64,000 nucleotides of DNA from JBFHFS01 sp041583495 (GTDB taxonomy: Bacteria; Bacteroidota; Bacteroidia; Bacteroidales; Marinilabiliaceae), in assembly GCA_041583495.1 (NCBI GenBank), contig JBFHFS010000007.1, positions 66,711 to 130,710 on the forward strand, given 5' to 3'. The translations under genes and the position numbers were made by a program. Numbering within the stretch: position 1 is the stretch's first letter; each line of letters begins with the position of its first letter. The notes beneath the pieces were generated by a model, which saw only the letters and a program-made list of their open reading frames with translations, did no database searches and was not told where the DNA came from. Shown piece after piece: positions 56,512 through 64,000 of the stretch.

Positions 56512-57495
56512 CTATTTTTTTAACTTCTCATCCATTTTTGTAAGTAAAATGTAATTTTCATTCATCTCCACCTCAATGGGAATGGTCAGATTAATGAAAT
56601 CAAAAACCTGGTCGATTCTCAGGTTCCGGATACTTCCCGAGTAATGAATATTCTGAAACACTTCAGCATCAAACACTATCCTCACGCCATACCATCTCTC
56701 CAGGCGAGTCATCAAGGCCATAAAAGAGGCATCATTAAAAACCAAGATGCCATCTTTCCAGCCCGTATTATCAGAGAATTCCACCTCCCTACGGACAAGC
56801 CGTCCGGTACGCTTCACAAATCCCAATGTTTCCCCTGGCCCCAGCTTGGCTTTTATCCCGGCCTGGGTTTTAAGTTTAACCCCTCCTTCGACCAGAGTGG
56901 TCTCCACTGTGGGTTCATCGAAGTAACTGCGCACATTAAACTGGGTACCGGTAGCCCGAATGTTGAGTCCGTCAACGTCCACAATAAAGGGGCTGGTTGC
57001 GTCCTTATGAACGGTAAAATAGGCCTCTCCTTCCAATTCCACCGCGCGAACACGGCCAAATTGCTGTCGATAAGTTAATTTGGAAGAGTTGTTCAACCAA
57101 ACATGGCTCCCATCCGGCAGAATGGCCTCGAGTCGATGCCCTGCATCGGTCATTAACTCTACCGGGTTACCCTTTCCCAAAAATCCATACTGATACAGCA
57201 AGGAAGAGACCGCGACCAGGATAGCCACCGAAGCGGCCACCTTCCACCACCCTGATGAATGCCGGGCCATGGGAAGCATCCGGGTACGGTTAGAAAAGAC
57301 ATCGACAGGCACCTCTTCCTGATTACCCTGTTGATCCCTGGCCAGGGGTTCCACCAGCTTCTTAAAAACCTGGTAACCGGCCTCATGCTTTTCAGAATAG
57401 CCTCTCCACCGACGCAACAACTGCCTCTCCTTAGCGGTTGCGGAAAACATCAGGTTTCGCCCTATTATCTTGGATAAATCTCTTCTCAATCTCAT
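56512..57495 (-). CDS. FecR-type anti-sigma factor
   Basis: A 327-residue inner-membrane protein. The N-terminal ~80 residues are cytoplasmic and would hold the sigma factor. One membrane segment follows (WWKVAASVAILVAVSSLLY). The periplasmic FecR domain has LPDGSHVWLNNSSKLTY, LEGEAYFTVHKD and GTQFNVRSY, all typical, and the C-terminus reads as the DUF4974-type domain (FNDASFMALMTRLERWYGV) thought to contact the STN domain of the cognate transporter. Its genes lie between the sigma factor and STN-bearing SusC, the standard order. Its 136-base distance from the sigma stop... is not an overlap, so separate translation is expected. Confidence 0.93.
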   Translation of the reverse strand: MRLRRDLSKIIGRNLMFSATAKERQLLRRWRGYSEKHEAGYQVFKKLVEPLARDQQGNQEEVPVDVFSNRTRMLPMARHSSGWWKVAASVAILVAVSSLLYQYGFLGKGNPVELMTDAGHRLEAILPDGSHVWLNNSSKLTYRQQFGRVRAVELEGEAYFTVHKDATSPFIVDVDGLNIRATGTQFNVRSYFDEPTVETTLVEGGVKLKTQAGIKAKLGPGETLGFVKRTGRLVRREVEFSDNTGWKDGILVFNDASFMALMTRLERWYGVRIVFDAEVFQNIHYSGSIRNLRIDQVFDFINLTIPIEVEMNENYILLTKMDEKLKK

Positions 57496-57777
57496 CCTAT
57501 CTCCATGGTTTGACTGGTGCGTTTATGATATAGACACCCTTTTTATCAATTGTTACCAAAAAAAAGTTCATTTTTTTAAAAAAAAAATTCACTTACACCC
57601 CTGCAATATGAATATTAACCCCTCTATAAAAAAAGAATACTGCAATTTCATTAGTAATCCGGCTCCTTTTAAAGAAAAAATGGAAATTGTGTTCGCCCAA
57701 TTCCCGGACAAAAAACATGACAGGATAACCCCATCCAAATTTCCGGATAAAGATAAATCAGAGAAGAAGGAGCGCGT
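57496..57777. other. spacer between sigma and FecR genes
   Basis: A 282-base very AT-rich gap with long A and T runs near 57555-57590. I see no promoter match, hairpin or coding relic. The distance is large for a sigma/anti-sigma pair, so a promoter or leader could be hidden here. Confidence 0.3.
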
Positions 57778-58359
57778 TTAAAAACACAAAAGGAAAGATT
57801 TCAATGCGGTGATATTCCTGCTGAGAGAAAGGTCCAGATTCAAGGCCTCGCCAATTTTCCTGACAGCGATGGCCACCTGGTTATCCACGGTATTGGCCGA
57901 AATATTGAGTACCTTTGCGGTATCTTTACGAGAAATCCCCTCTTCACGTAGAAGCTTAAAAATCATTTTACATTTAGGAGGAAGCGTTTCAACCACCTGG
58001 TTTAACTTATCCAACATTTCCTGGGAAATAAAATCATCTTCGGGTGTTCTTTCGTAAGGGACCAATGTGACCTGAACCTGATCCAGGGAATCAAACCGGC
58101 GTTTTTTCTCTTTTCGGAGATAATTGTAACAGGTATTTCGAACCGCCATAAACAAATAGGTGGTTAAATTATCAATCTCTTCCAAAGAGGAACGCTTCTC
58201 CCACAACTTCAGAAATACATCCATCACCACCTCTTCACACAACCCTTCATCTGCAATAAAAGACTGGGCAAAATGCTTTAGCCGAACAAAATAGGCATCC
58301 AGAAAATTCCTGAACCTAATCTCCTGATTAATCTTCAAATTCTGAGCAACATCCCTCAT
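57778..58359 (-). CDS. ECF-type RNA polymerase sigma factor
   Basis: A 193-residue sigma-70-family ECF protein. Region 2 reads FADEGLCEEVVMDVFLKLWE in style (DEGLCEEVVMDVFLKLWEK) with TTYLFMAVRNTCYNYLRKEK, and region 4 reads LPPKCKMIFKLLREEGISR followed by KVLNISANTVDNQV. These are typical of the Bacteroidetes sigma factors paired with FecR. It would direct transcription of the SusC/SusD genes, and perhaps the nearby lyase genes, when the transporter binds its ligand. I chose the ATG at 58357-58359 rather than the TTG at 58377, because the predicted transcription start is near 58384, leaving a short leader to the ATG. A full promoter lies just upstream. Confidence 0.93.
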   Translation of the reverse strand: MRDVAQNLKINQEIRFRNFLDAYFVRLKHFAQSFIADEGLCEEVVMDVFLKLWEKRSSLEEIDNLTTYLFMAVRNTCYNYLRKEKKRRFDSLDQVQVTLVPYERTPEDDFISQEMLDKLNQVVETLPPKCKMIFKLLREEGISRKDTAKVLNISANTVDNQVAIAVRKIGEALNLDLSLSRNITALKSFLLCF

Positions 58360-58390
58360 AACCGGATCCTTTAACAATAATTAAGAACTT

Positions 58391-58420
58391 CAAATATAGG
58401 AAATATGCCATGATCTTCAA
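58391..58420 (-). promoter_or_regulatory. Bacteroidetes-type promoter of the sigma factor gene
   Basis: On the minus strand, TTG (58420-58418), 19 bases, then TATATTTG (58398-58391) match the -33 and -7 consensus with ideal spacing. Transcription would start near 58384, about 25 bases before the chosen ATG. This is the best promoter match in the window. Confidence 0.7.
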
Positions 58421-58550
58421 TACGACCCAATCAAAAGCCTCTTTAAAGAAAAATGATTAAGGGTTCATCTCCCCTCCCATCCTGCTTCCAGAGAGGATCA
58501 ACCGGCCCCCAACCATTTTCATCCCGGGAAAGGGAAAATCTTTCAATAGA

Positions 58551-60338
58551 CTATTTCCTAATTTTGTCAAAGGGATCATTGCGATAAATATAGACATAAT
58601 AAGCCCCCGGATTATCCATACCCGCCACCTCGAACCAGGTTTGAAACCGCACCGGTCCCTCCTCCAGAAACGCTTCAAAAACCACTTCCCGGGTGGTATC
58701 GGTAATTGCATCAAACATCTGTTCATGGCCGTTAATGGAAATTTTGGCACCGGTTATGGGCAGGCTAATGCCCCGGTTAGATTGTCCGTTATATTTATCC
58801 ACGAGTAAATATCCGGGAATGGATAAAGCCGGAGTAGAATCTCTAAGGGCGAGGCCTGATTCTTTGGGCCAACGTCTTAAGGCGAAGGCATAAACCCCTG
58901 GGGACGCGATCTGGATAAAATGCTCCCCATTAGCAATCTGTCCCATGCGAACATACCCCTGGGCCCAGGTTGTTTGACCGCCAATCAACCAGTCAAGGCC
59001 AGTCAGAAAAAGCGTATCCTGATGACCAGAGCCGGCGATAACCGGGTCGAGCACACTGGCATTCACCGATACCTCCCCCCACCATTGGTTGAAAGCTGTA
59101 TTCATCCTCTTTACTACGGAGGGGTTGGCTTGTGCCAGGTTATTTTTCTGACCAGCATCCACGGTTATGTCATACAATTCGGTGCCATTTACCAGGCGCC
59201 ATTTATCGGACATTACCACATGAGGGGCTTTGGTAGAAGCTTTTATTCTACTTTGCTGCTGGTCGACGACCACATACCTATGGGGCCAAGGTGAATCAGT
59301 GCCATCCAACAGAGGCGTAAGATCTGTACCGTCAAATTCAGGCAAGGGGACAGAAGGGGAAACCCCGCACAAATTAATAAGGGTAGGCAAAATATCGATA
59401 TGAGCTGTCACCATTGAGATATCCCGGCCTTTTTCACCCCAACGTGCAGGCCAGTGAAAAAAACAAGGGACCCGATGGCCTCCTTCGTATACGGACCCTT
59501 TTCGACCCCGCATGCCGGCATTATAAGTAGAACGATTGGCGGTGCCATTGTCGGTCATAAAGATAAGAATGGTGTTATCCGCCAGCCCTTTTTGGGTCAG
59601 AAACTGTCTCAACCGTCCCATATTATGGTCCACCCGTTCCACACTGGCGTAGAAAAGAGCATTCATTAAACTCTCCCCCTGCGAGGTGTAGGGGCGGGTC
59701 CATGCTTCGGGGGTATTCCATGATTGATGGGGCACATTGGTTGGAATGCAAACAAAGAATGGACGTTTATCACCATTGTCGATATACCTCATGGCCTCCT
59801 GGAAAAATACATCGGTCATAAATCCCTCATAAGGCTTCCACTGGCCATTATGGAGATAATGATCATTCCATTTTACGTTATTCCAGTAATCATTGGTGGT
59901 GCCATTGCCGCCATCCCCATGACCAACCCATTCCTCAAACCCCCTATCGATGGGCCGAAGAGGATAATTCCCTCCCAGGTGCCACTTCCCAAATAATGCA
60001 GTCCGGTAGCCCATTGACCGAAAAATTTCCCCCATGGTCTTTTCCCCGGGATGCAGATAATTTAAGGCAGCATAAGTTCCCCTCACCCCTACACGACGGG
60101 CATAACGGCCGGTCATCAGGGCGGCACGGGTAGGCGCACAAATTGGATCCACATGAAAATTGGTACATCTGATACTTACGGTGTACAGTTTGTCTAAGTG
60201 AGGTGTTCGAACCACAGGATTGCCATGAACCGCAATATCGCCATATCCCTGGTCATCACTCATCACAAGAATGATGTTTTGCGACAAGACACTCATTGTC
60301 AAGCAAAAAAGAACCAATGTAAAAGAAACGAGTTTCAA
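58551..60338 (-). CDS. S1-family sulfatase with C-terminal beta domain
   Basis: A 595-residue secreted sulfatase. The signal is MKLVSFTLVLFCLTMSVLSQ. NIILVMSDDQGYGDIAVHG binds metal, and the formylglycine motif is Cys67-Ala-Pro-Thr-Arg71 followed by LMTGRYARRVG. GKWHLGG and FMTDNGT complete the active site. After about residue 440 an extra beta-rich domain (LIGGQTTWAQGYVRMGQ to YYVYIYRND) follows, as in several polysaccharide sulfatases. No ATG gives a full signal. The frame closes upstream with TAA, so a TTG at 60338-60336 is the likely start. It is 161 bases after the lyase gene, and its context suggests it desulfates a uronic-acid-containing polymer. Confidence 0.9.
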   Translation of the reverse strand: MKLVSFTLVLFCLTMSVLSQNIILVMSDDQGYGDIAVHGNPVVRTPHLDKLYTVSIRCTNFHVDPICAPTRAALMTGRYARRVGVRGTYAALNYLHPGEKTMGEIFRSMGYRTALFGKWHLGGNYPLRPIDRGFEEWVGHGDGGNGTTNDYWNNVKWNDHYLHNGQWKPYEGFMTDVFFQEAMRYIDNGDKRPFFVCIPTNVPHQSWNTPEAWTRPYTSQGESLMNALFYASVERVDHNMGRLRQFLTQKGLADNTILIFMTDNGTANRSTYNAGMRGRKGSVYEGGHRVPCFFHWPARWGEKGRDISMVTAHIDILPTLINLCGVSPSVPLPEFDGTDLTPLLDGTDSPWPHRYVVVDQQQSRIKASTKAPHVVMSDKWRLVNGTELYDITVDAGQKNNLAQANPSVVKRMNTAFNQWWGEVSVNASVLDPVIAGSGHQDTLFLTGLDWLIGGQTTWAQGYVRMGQIANGEHFIQIASPGVYAFALRRWPKESGLALRDSTPALSIPGYLLVDKYNGQSNRGISLPITGAKISINGHEQMFDAITDTTREVVFEAFLEEGPVRFQTWFEVAGMDNPGAYYVYIYRNDPFDKIRK

Positions 60339-60499
60339 ATAATTATAATTAGATTTTTATCCTGAATGTATTTCACTATTCATTTGACGAGGTGGCCAGT
60401 CCGTTTCCCACGCCGCCGGGTAGCGGAAAACCTAAGGGGGCCAATTTCTGGTCTTTCGCATTGGTCGGAAATTCTGGCTTTCATGCGCAGACAGAGTTC

Positions 60500-62542
60500 C
60501 TACTTAACCACCACTTCGGCCTGGGAACTGTCATTAAAAGGGATATTCAACACCCAGGTTTTATCAGACGATGTAACTCTGACTTTTACCCCGGTATCGG
60601 TTTCCGATACAATTTGGGCCGACAAATCGGGAATGGATTCCCCTCCCGGGGTAAGCATCCACACCAGCGTGGCGTCCCCGATGATAGTGGTGGAATAACA
60701 GGAAGCTGTATTGGCTTCTACTTTATTGTATTCGGAACTATACCATCCCTGAACCGGTTGTTCCTGACCGTTTATCAATTCCACATTAACTAACTGATCA
60801 CTCACCGGGGTGATGGCCAGGTTTCCAAAAGCATTCTTTGTTTTAACCTCCCTCCCCTCATTAACCACCGTACAGCTTGGGTGCCAGTGCCATAGAGCAG
60901 AAATATCACGAGGCCGGTCGGTTAAAACACGGTCTACGACGATCCAATATTCCCCACGCACATAAAACAAAGATCTCAAATGACAGACATCGCCTTCCAC
61001 CTTAAAATCACTAAAGTGATCAGATGCATAATCGAAATCTACATCGATTTTAATATGGTTATCTGCTATTGGAGCCGAAACGGATGGCGGGCCGGGATTT
61101 TGCCCTTTATGGTCGATAAGCAAGACATTATGGCCGGCACTGCCAATGGCATAAGCCCTAAACTTTCGGTAAAGTTTCCCTGAATAGGCAAACCGACCCG
61201 CATCCACCAACAGGTCCCGCCCATAAGCTGAAATAGAAAGGTGTAGCTTATCACTATGTTCGTGGGCGGTTCCCCAGGGCCCCATATCGAAAAACGACCA
61301 ATGGGCATTTATATCATATCCACTTCGCGACACAAAATGTCCGGCCCATGGATAAAAATAAGAGGGCCCATCTTCGGGCTTCACCCCCGACCGCCCGTTG
61401 GTGGCAATATAGGCCCAATCCGGTCTTCCAAAGGTTTGGGCGCCTTTGAGGACCAATTCTCTATTGTTATCTCTGTCGGAGTCGTTATTTAACAGCCCGA
61501 AACCATCCGGGCGCATGGTATGAGCAGTATACCCATACATCTGCTCCAATGTGCGACGGTAAAAATCCGGGACCTCTTTCCCGGTTCTGTCACAAATATC
61601 TTTTAACTCTTCGAAGCTGATCAGGGTTCCATTATGATAATGAGAGGTAAGCTCGGTTTGAACGCCATCGGCATACACCTGCTCTTTCATGCTCCTCCCC
61701 ATGGTTGCAAGTGCATAATCCAACCACTCCTCAGAGTGCTTCATCTCCGGGAAGGCCGCTGCAATAGTGGCCAGACCGGAAATTTCCATGGTGAGCCAGT
61801 TAGTGCTCTTTTTATGAAAATAACGGTTATAATGAGCATGGTCGGGCAAGCTGGATAACATCAACAGCTGTGTGGCAGGAGACAAATATTTACTGTTTAT
61901 TAGCCCATAAAAAATCCTGGGCCACACCTTAGCCCTGAAGGAAACCTCCAGCCCTCTCCAAATATCAGTCGCACTTGCTTTGCCCGGATAAGGAAGGCTC
62001 TTAATGATGAAATCACGAAGAAACAGATCAATATATTGAGCATAATCCGGGTTCCCGGTTCTCAGATATATAACAAACAAACTGTCTATTTGAGGATGCC
62101 TGTTAGAGAGCCATGCCCACTCCACATCATTATTGGGGCCCCGATAGTTCCAGTTTCTGTGCCCATCTGGCTCAAAGGGGACCTGCCCCCGAACACCCTG
62201 GATAACAAACACATTCTTCAGGATAGTATCGCCCAAGGCTTCCCGATCGCCTGTAACCAACGGTTGTTCGACTCTTAAATAGTTGGCGGTATTTCCATAT
62301 TTATAATAATCTAATAAACGTTGACAAGCCTCCTCAACATGGCCTTTACTATAAGCTGCCTTTACCTTCTCCAAACCCGTAACGTCCAGATCTAAGCTAG
62401 TAAATATCTTATTTATCTCTTGTGGATAACTCCTGCACACATCCTCCACCGAAGTTATATCTTGCCATTTCTGCTGGGCAATAACACCTTCAACAGCAAT
62501 TAAAGAAAATACACCTAACAGCAACATCGACTTAAGCCCCAT
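60500..62542 (-). CDS. heparinase II/III-type polysaccharide lyase
   Basis: A 680-residue secreted protein (signal ending EGVIAQQ) with the two-part layout of heparinase II/III-like lyases. An (alpha/alpha) toroid spans about 30-380, with NWLTMEISGLATIAAAFPE and TELTSHYHNGTL supplying Asn, His and Tyr candidates. A C-terminal anti-parallel beta region has PWGTAHEHSDKLHLSISAYG and RDLLVDAGRFAYSG. Such lyases cleave glycosaminoglycans, alginate or other uronate polymers by beta-elimination, leaving a 4,5-unsaturated uronate. The CAZy family cannot be named from reading alone. The GH105 partner encoded 29 bases upstream would remove the unsaturated residue. Confidence 0.85.
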   Translation of the reverse strand: MGLKSMLLLGVFSLIAVEGVIAQQKWQDITSVEDVCRSYPQEINKIFTSLDLDVTGLEKVKAAYSKGHVEEACQRLLDYYKYGNTANYLRVEQPLVTGDREALGDTILKNVFVIQGVRGQVPFEPDGHRNWNYRGPNNDVEWAWLSNRHPQIDSLFVIYLRTGNPDYAQYIDLFLRDFIIKSLPYPGKASATDIWRGLEVSFRAKVWPRIFYGLINSKYLSPATQLLMLSSLPDHAHYNRYFHKKSTNWLTMEISGLATIAAAFPEMKHSEEWLDYALATMGRSMKEQVYADGVQTELTSHYHNGTLISFEELKDICDRTGKEVPDFYRRTLEQMYGYTAHTMRPDGFGLLNNDSDRDNNRELVLKGAQTFGRPDWAYIATNGRSGVKPEDGPSYFYPWAGHFVSRSGYDINAHWSFFDMGPWGTAHEHSDKLHLSISAYGRDLLVDAGRFAYSGKLYRKFRAYAIGSAGHNVLLIDHKGQNPGPPSVSAPIADNHIKIDVDFDYASDHFSDFKVEGDVCHLRSLFYVRGEYWIVVDRVLTDRPRDISALWHWHPSCTVVNEGREVKTKNAFGNLAITPVSDQLVNVELINGQEQPVQGWYSSEYNKVEANTASCYSTTIIGDATLVWMLTPGGESIPDLSAQIVSETDTGVKVRVTSSDKTWVLNIPFNDSSQAEVVVK

Positions 62543-62571
62543 CTTATTAGATTTTTACAAATTTCAAGATC

Positions 62572-64000
62572 TTATTTTTTTTCAGAAACCAGCTTATACA
62601 TCTCACTTCCGGCCAAAAGGAATCCACCAGTTCCGTAAACGTGCGAATTTTCAGGGGTAAATCCACGGGGATCAATTCCCTCGGGTTGCACATTCCCCAA
62701 ACGCCCGTTTTTATTGACATTAGCACAAAGCGTGGCCCATCCTTTTTCCACCTGTGGTCTGAACTTCTGATCCAGGAGGCCATTGTTAAGGCCCCAGGCC
62801 AGAGCATATACATAAAAAGCACTGCCACTCATTTCGGCTACATCCTGATATTCAGGATCGAGCAGACTCACTCTCCAACCCCCATCTGCCCCTTGTAGTT
62901 TTAAAAGCTTCGTTGCCATTTCGAGATACATCTTCTCGTATTTTCCTCTTGAAGGATAATCTTCAGGCATCAACGCCAGAATCCGTGAAACGCCGGCCAT
63001 CACCCAGCCATTTCCACGCCCCCAAAAGATTTTCTTGCCATTATCTGATTTTTTCTCGAAATACCGATCGTCTCGAAACATCAGTGAGTCCTCTTTTGAA
63101 TAGAGATAATCAGCGGTAATCCAAAACATCTGATCCATGTAGTCCAGATATTTTCTCTCACCGGTAGCTTTCCACATCTGAGCAAATGAAGGCGGCGCCA
63201 TAAATAGGGCATCGCACCATGTCCACCACTCCACAAAATAGGGGTTATTCGCAAACCGAACATCGGCCATATAAGCACGGCGACTGGACAAATGCACATC
63301 CATCGCCCATTTGCTGTTTCGAATCATCTCCGGATTTTTCTCTTTCTCATAAAGCCAGGCCCAATTGGCCGCGATGGCCAACATATCGGCATAGAGAATG
63401 TTGGGCTCCAACTCCCAGTTGGCATGATGCCCTACATTATTCATCTCGGCTTTATATCGGTCTTCCTTAGTGATTTCATAAAAGGCCTGCAAGCCCACAA
63501 AATAAGCTCCCCAATGCCATTCCAGCAATCGGTTAAGGTTATAAGGGTTGGCCATCTGCCAATCGGCAGCTTGGCGCATAACATCCGCAATCTGCTTCGG
63601 TTCAAACGGGTTCGTAATTTCAGGAGACTCAACACCCATTTTTATGGCACTTTGAAAACGCTCCGACCAATCGATTTTAGTCCAGGAGGCATAACTATAA
63701 AAGGGGTATTTGGTATTTTGCATCCACAACACCTGCAAGGGATTTCCTTTTTGGGCCCCCCTCACAGCAAACGGACGGACATTGTCCTTCTCAGATCCTC
63801 TTGTAATAAAATCGACGTGCCATGATTTTCCATCATTCCGGGTTGTCCATTTCTCAATTTCAAACACCGAATCACGTTTTACCGAAAGATACAACTCATT
63901 GGCATTTTCGTGGTCGATATTGATCCCCCCCGAATAGTTTGGCTCCGGCTCCTTCCCATTTTCAGGTGTTTGAGGGAACCATCTTCCTGAGTTAATCAAA
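62572..64000 (-). CDS. BNR-propeller/GH105 unsaturated-glycuronyl hydrolase fusion (5' end outside window)
   Basis: At least 475 codons are open to the right edge and the N-terminus is missing. The visible N-terminal ~115 residues read like the end of a BNR/sialidase-type beta-propeller (SGGINIDHENANELYLSV, TRNDGKSWHVDF). The remaining part is an (alpha/alpha)6 GH105/GH88-type domain with the catalytic region WWTWCDALFMAPPSFAQ, the landmark IFWGRGNGWVMAGVSRIL and a complete C-terminus. Enzymes of that type hydrate the 4,5-unsaturated uronic acid left by polysaccharide lyases. The adjacent lyase makes a direct substrate source. Start is unknown, since it lies beyond the window. Confidence 0.85.
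   Translation of the reverse strand, partial: LINSGRWFPQTPENGKEPEPNYSGGINIDHENANELYLSVKRDSVFEIEKWTTRNDGKSWHVDFITRGSEKDNVRPFAVRGAQKGNPLQVLWMQNTKYPFYSYASWTKIDWSERFQSAIKMGVESPEITNPFEPKQIADVMRQAADWQMANPYNLNRLLEWHWGAYFVGLQAFYEITKEDRYKAEMNNVGHHANWELEPNILYADMLAIAANWAWLYEKEKNPEMIRNSKWAMDVHLSSRRAYMADVRFANNPYFVEWWTWCDALFMAPPSFAQMWKATGERKYLDYMDQMFWITADYLYSKEDSLMFRDDRYFEKKSDNGKKIFWGRGNGWVMAGVSRILALMPEDYPSRGKYEKMYLEMATKLLKLQGADGGWRVSLLDPEYQDVAEMSGSAFYVYALAWGLNNGLLDQKFRPQVEKGWATLCANVNKNGRLGNVQPEGIDPRGFTPENSHVYGTGGFLLAGSEMYKLVSEKK

Noticed and set aside
58457..58750. 97-codon minus-strand frame overlapping the sulfatase end
   Set aside because: It is out of frame with the sulfatase, rich in Trp, Arg and Met, and has no promoter or signal.
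1..64000. CRISPR arrays, insertion sequences, tRNA or rRNA genes
   Set aside because: No regularly spaced repeats, transposase motifs with terminal repeats or tRNA-like cloverleaf signatures were found by reading both strands. A covariance-model search was not possible here.

Overview
The window is a polysaccharide-utilisation region of a Bacteroidetes bacterium, most likely a marine or host-associated member of the Bacteroidia. The support is two SusC/SusD pairs, a hybrid two-component sensor of the Bacteroidetes type, an ECF sigma/FecR pair, many secreted lipoproteins and several TAnnTTTG promoter elements. Nearly all genes from 64 kb back to 9.6 kb lie on the minus strand. No rRNA, tRNA, CRISPR array or insertion sequence was recognised.

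Layout, left to right. 1-1670: 5' part of a secreted barrel-type hydrolase of unassigned family. 2035-4521 (+): a four-domain sulfur-handling fusion (CoA-disulfide-reductase-like, rhodanese, TusA, DsrE). 4.6-9.4 kb: GH27 alpha-galactosidase, a DUF4350-like protein and, on the plus strand, a GH2 beta-galactosidase. 9.6-11.1 kb: CstA-type transporter. 11.4-46.1 kb: one long co-oriented glycan locus. It holds SusC, SusD and a PKD-domain lipoprotein, a decayed DUF5703-like gene, GH20, GH92, an M60-like metallopeptidase, GH89, GH3, GH20, sulfatase, GH20, GH92, a HGSNAT/NagX-like membrane acetyltransferase, a GH63/GH37-like enzyme, another decayed gene, an unassigned six-hairpin glycosidase, an MFS sugar porter and a UroD/MtaA-like protein. 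46.5-50.8 kb: the hybrid two-component regulator that probably controls this locus. 51.3-58.4 kb: a second SusC/SusD pair under an ECF sigma factor and FecR anti-sigma factor. 58.6-64 kb: sulfatase, heparinase II/III-type lyase and a BNR-GH105 fusion.

Read together, the main locus looks built to dismantle a complex glycoprotein-type glycan. A metallopeptidase of the M60 type would cut near glycans. Mannosidases, beta-hexosaminidases, an alpha-N-acetylglucosaminidase, galactosidases and a sulfatase would trim the chains, SusC/D would import oligosaccharides, and an MFS porter would import monosaccharides. One GH92 enzyme has Gln where its paralogue in the same locus has the catalytic acid Glu. 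In the known family that change goes with cleavage of mannosyl-phosphate linkages, so phosphorylated mannose may be part of the target. The second locus (sulfatase, heparinase II/III, GH105) points to a sulfated, uronic-acid-containing polysaccharide. The target glycans are inferences from gene content.

Two stretches without intact genes are relics of coding sequence: 15966-16440 and 39568-40412. Both were found by reading all minus-strand frames, and both show gene decay inside an otherwise intact operon-like run.
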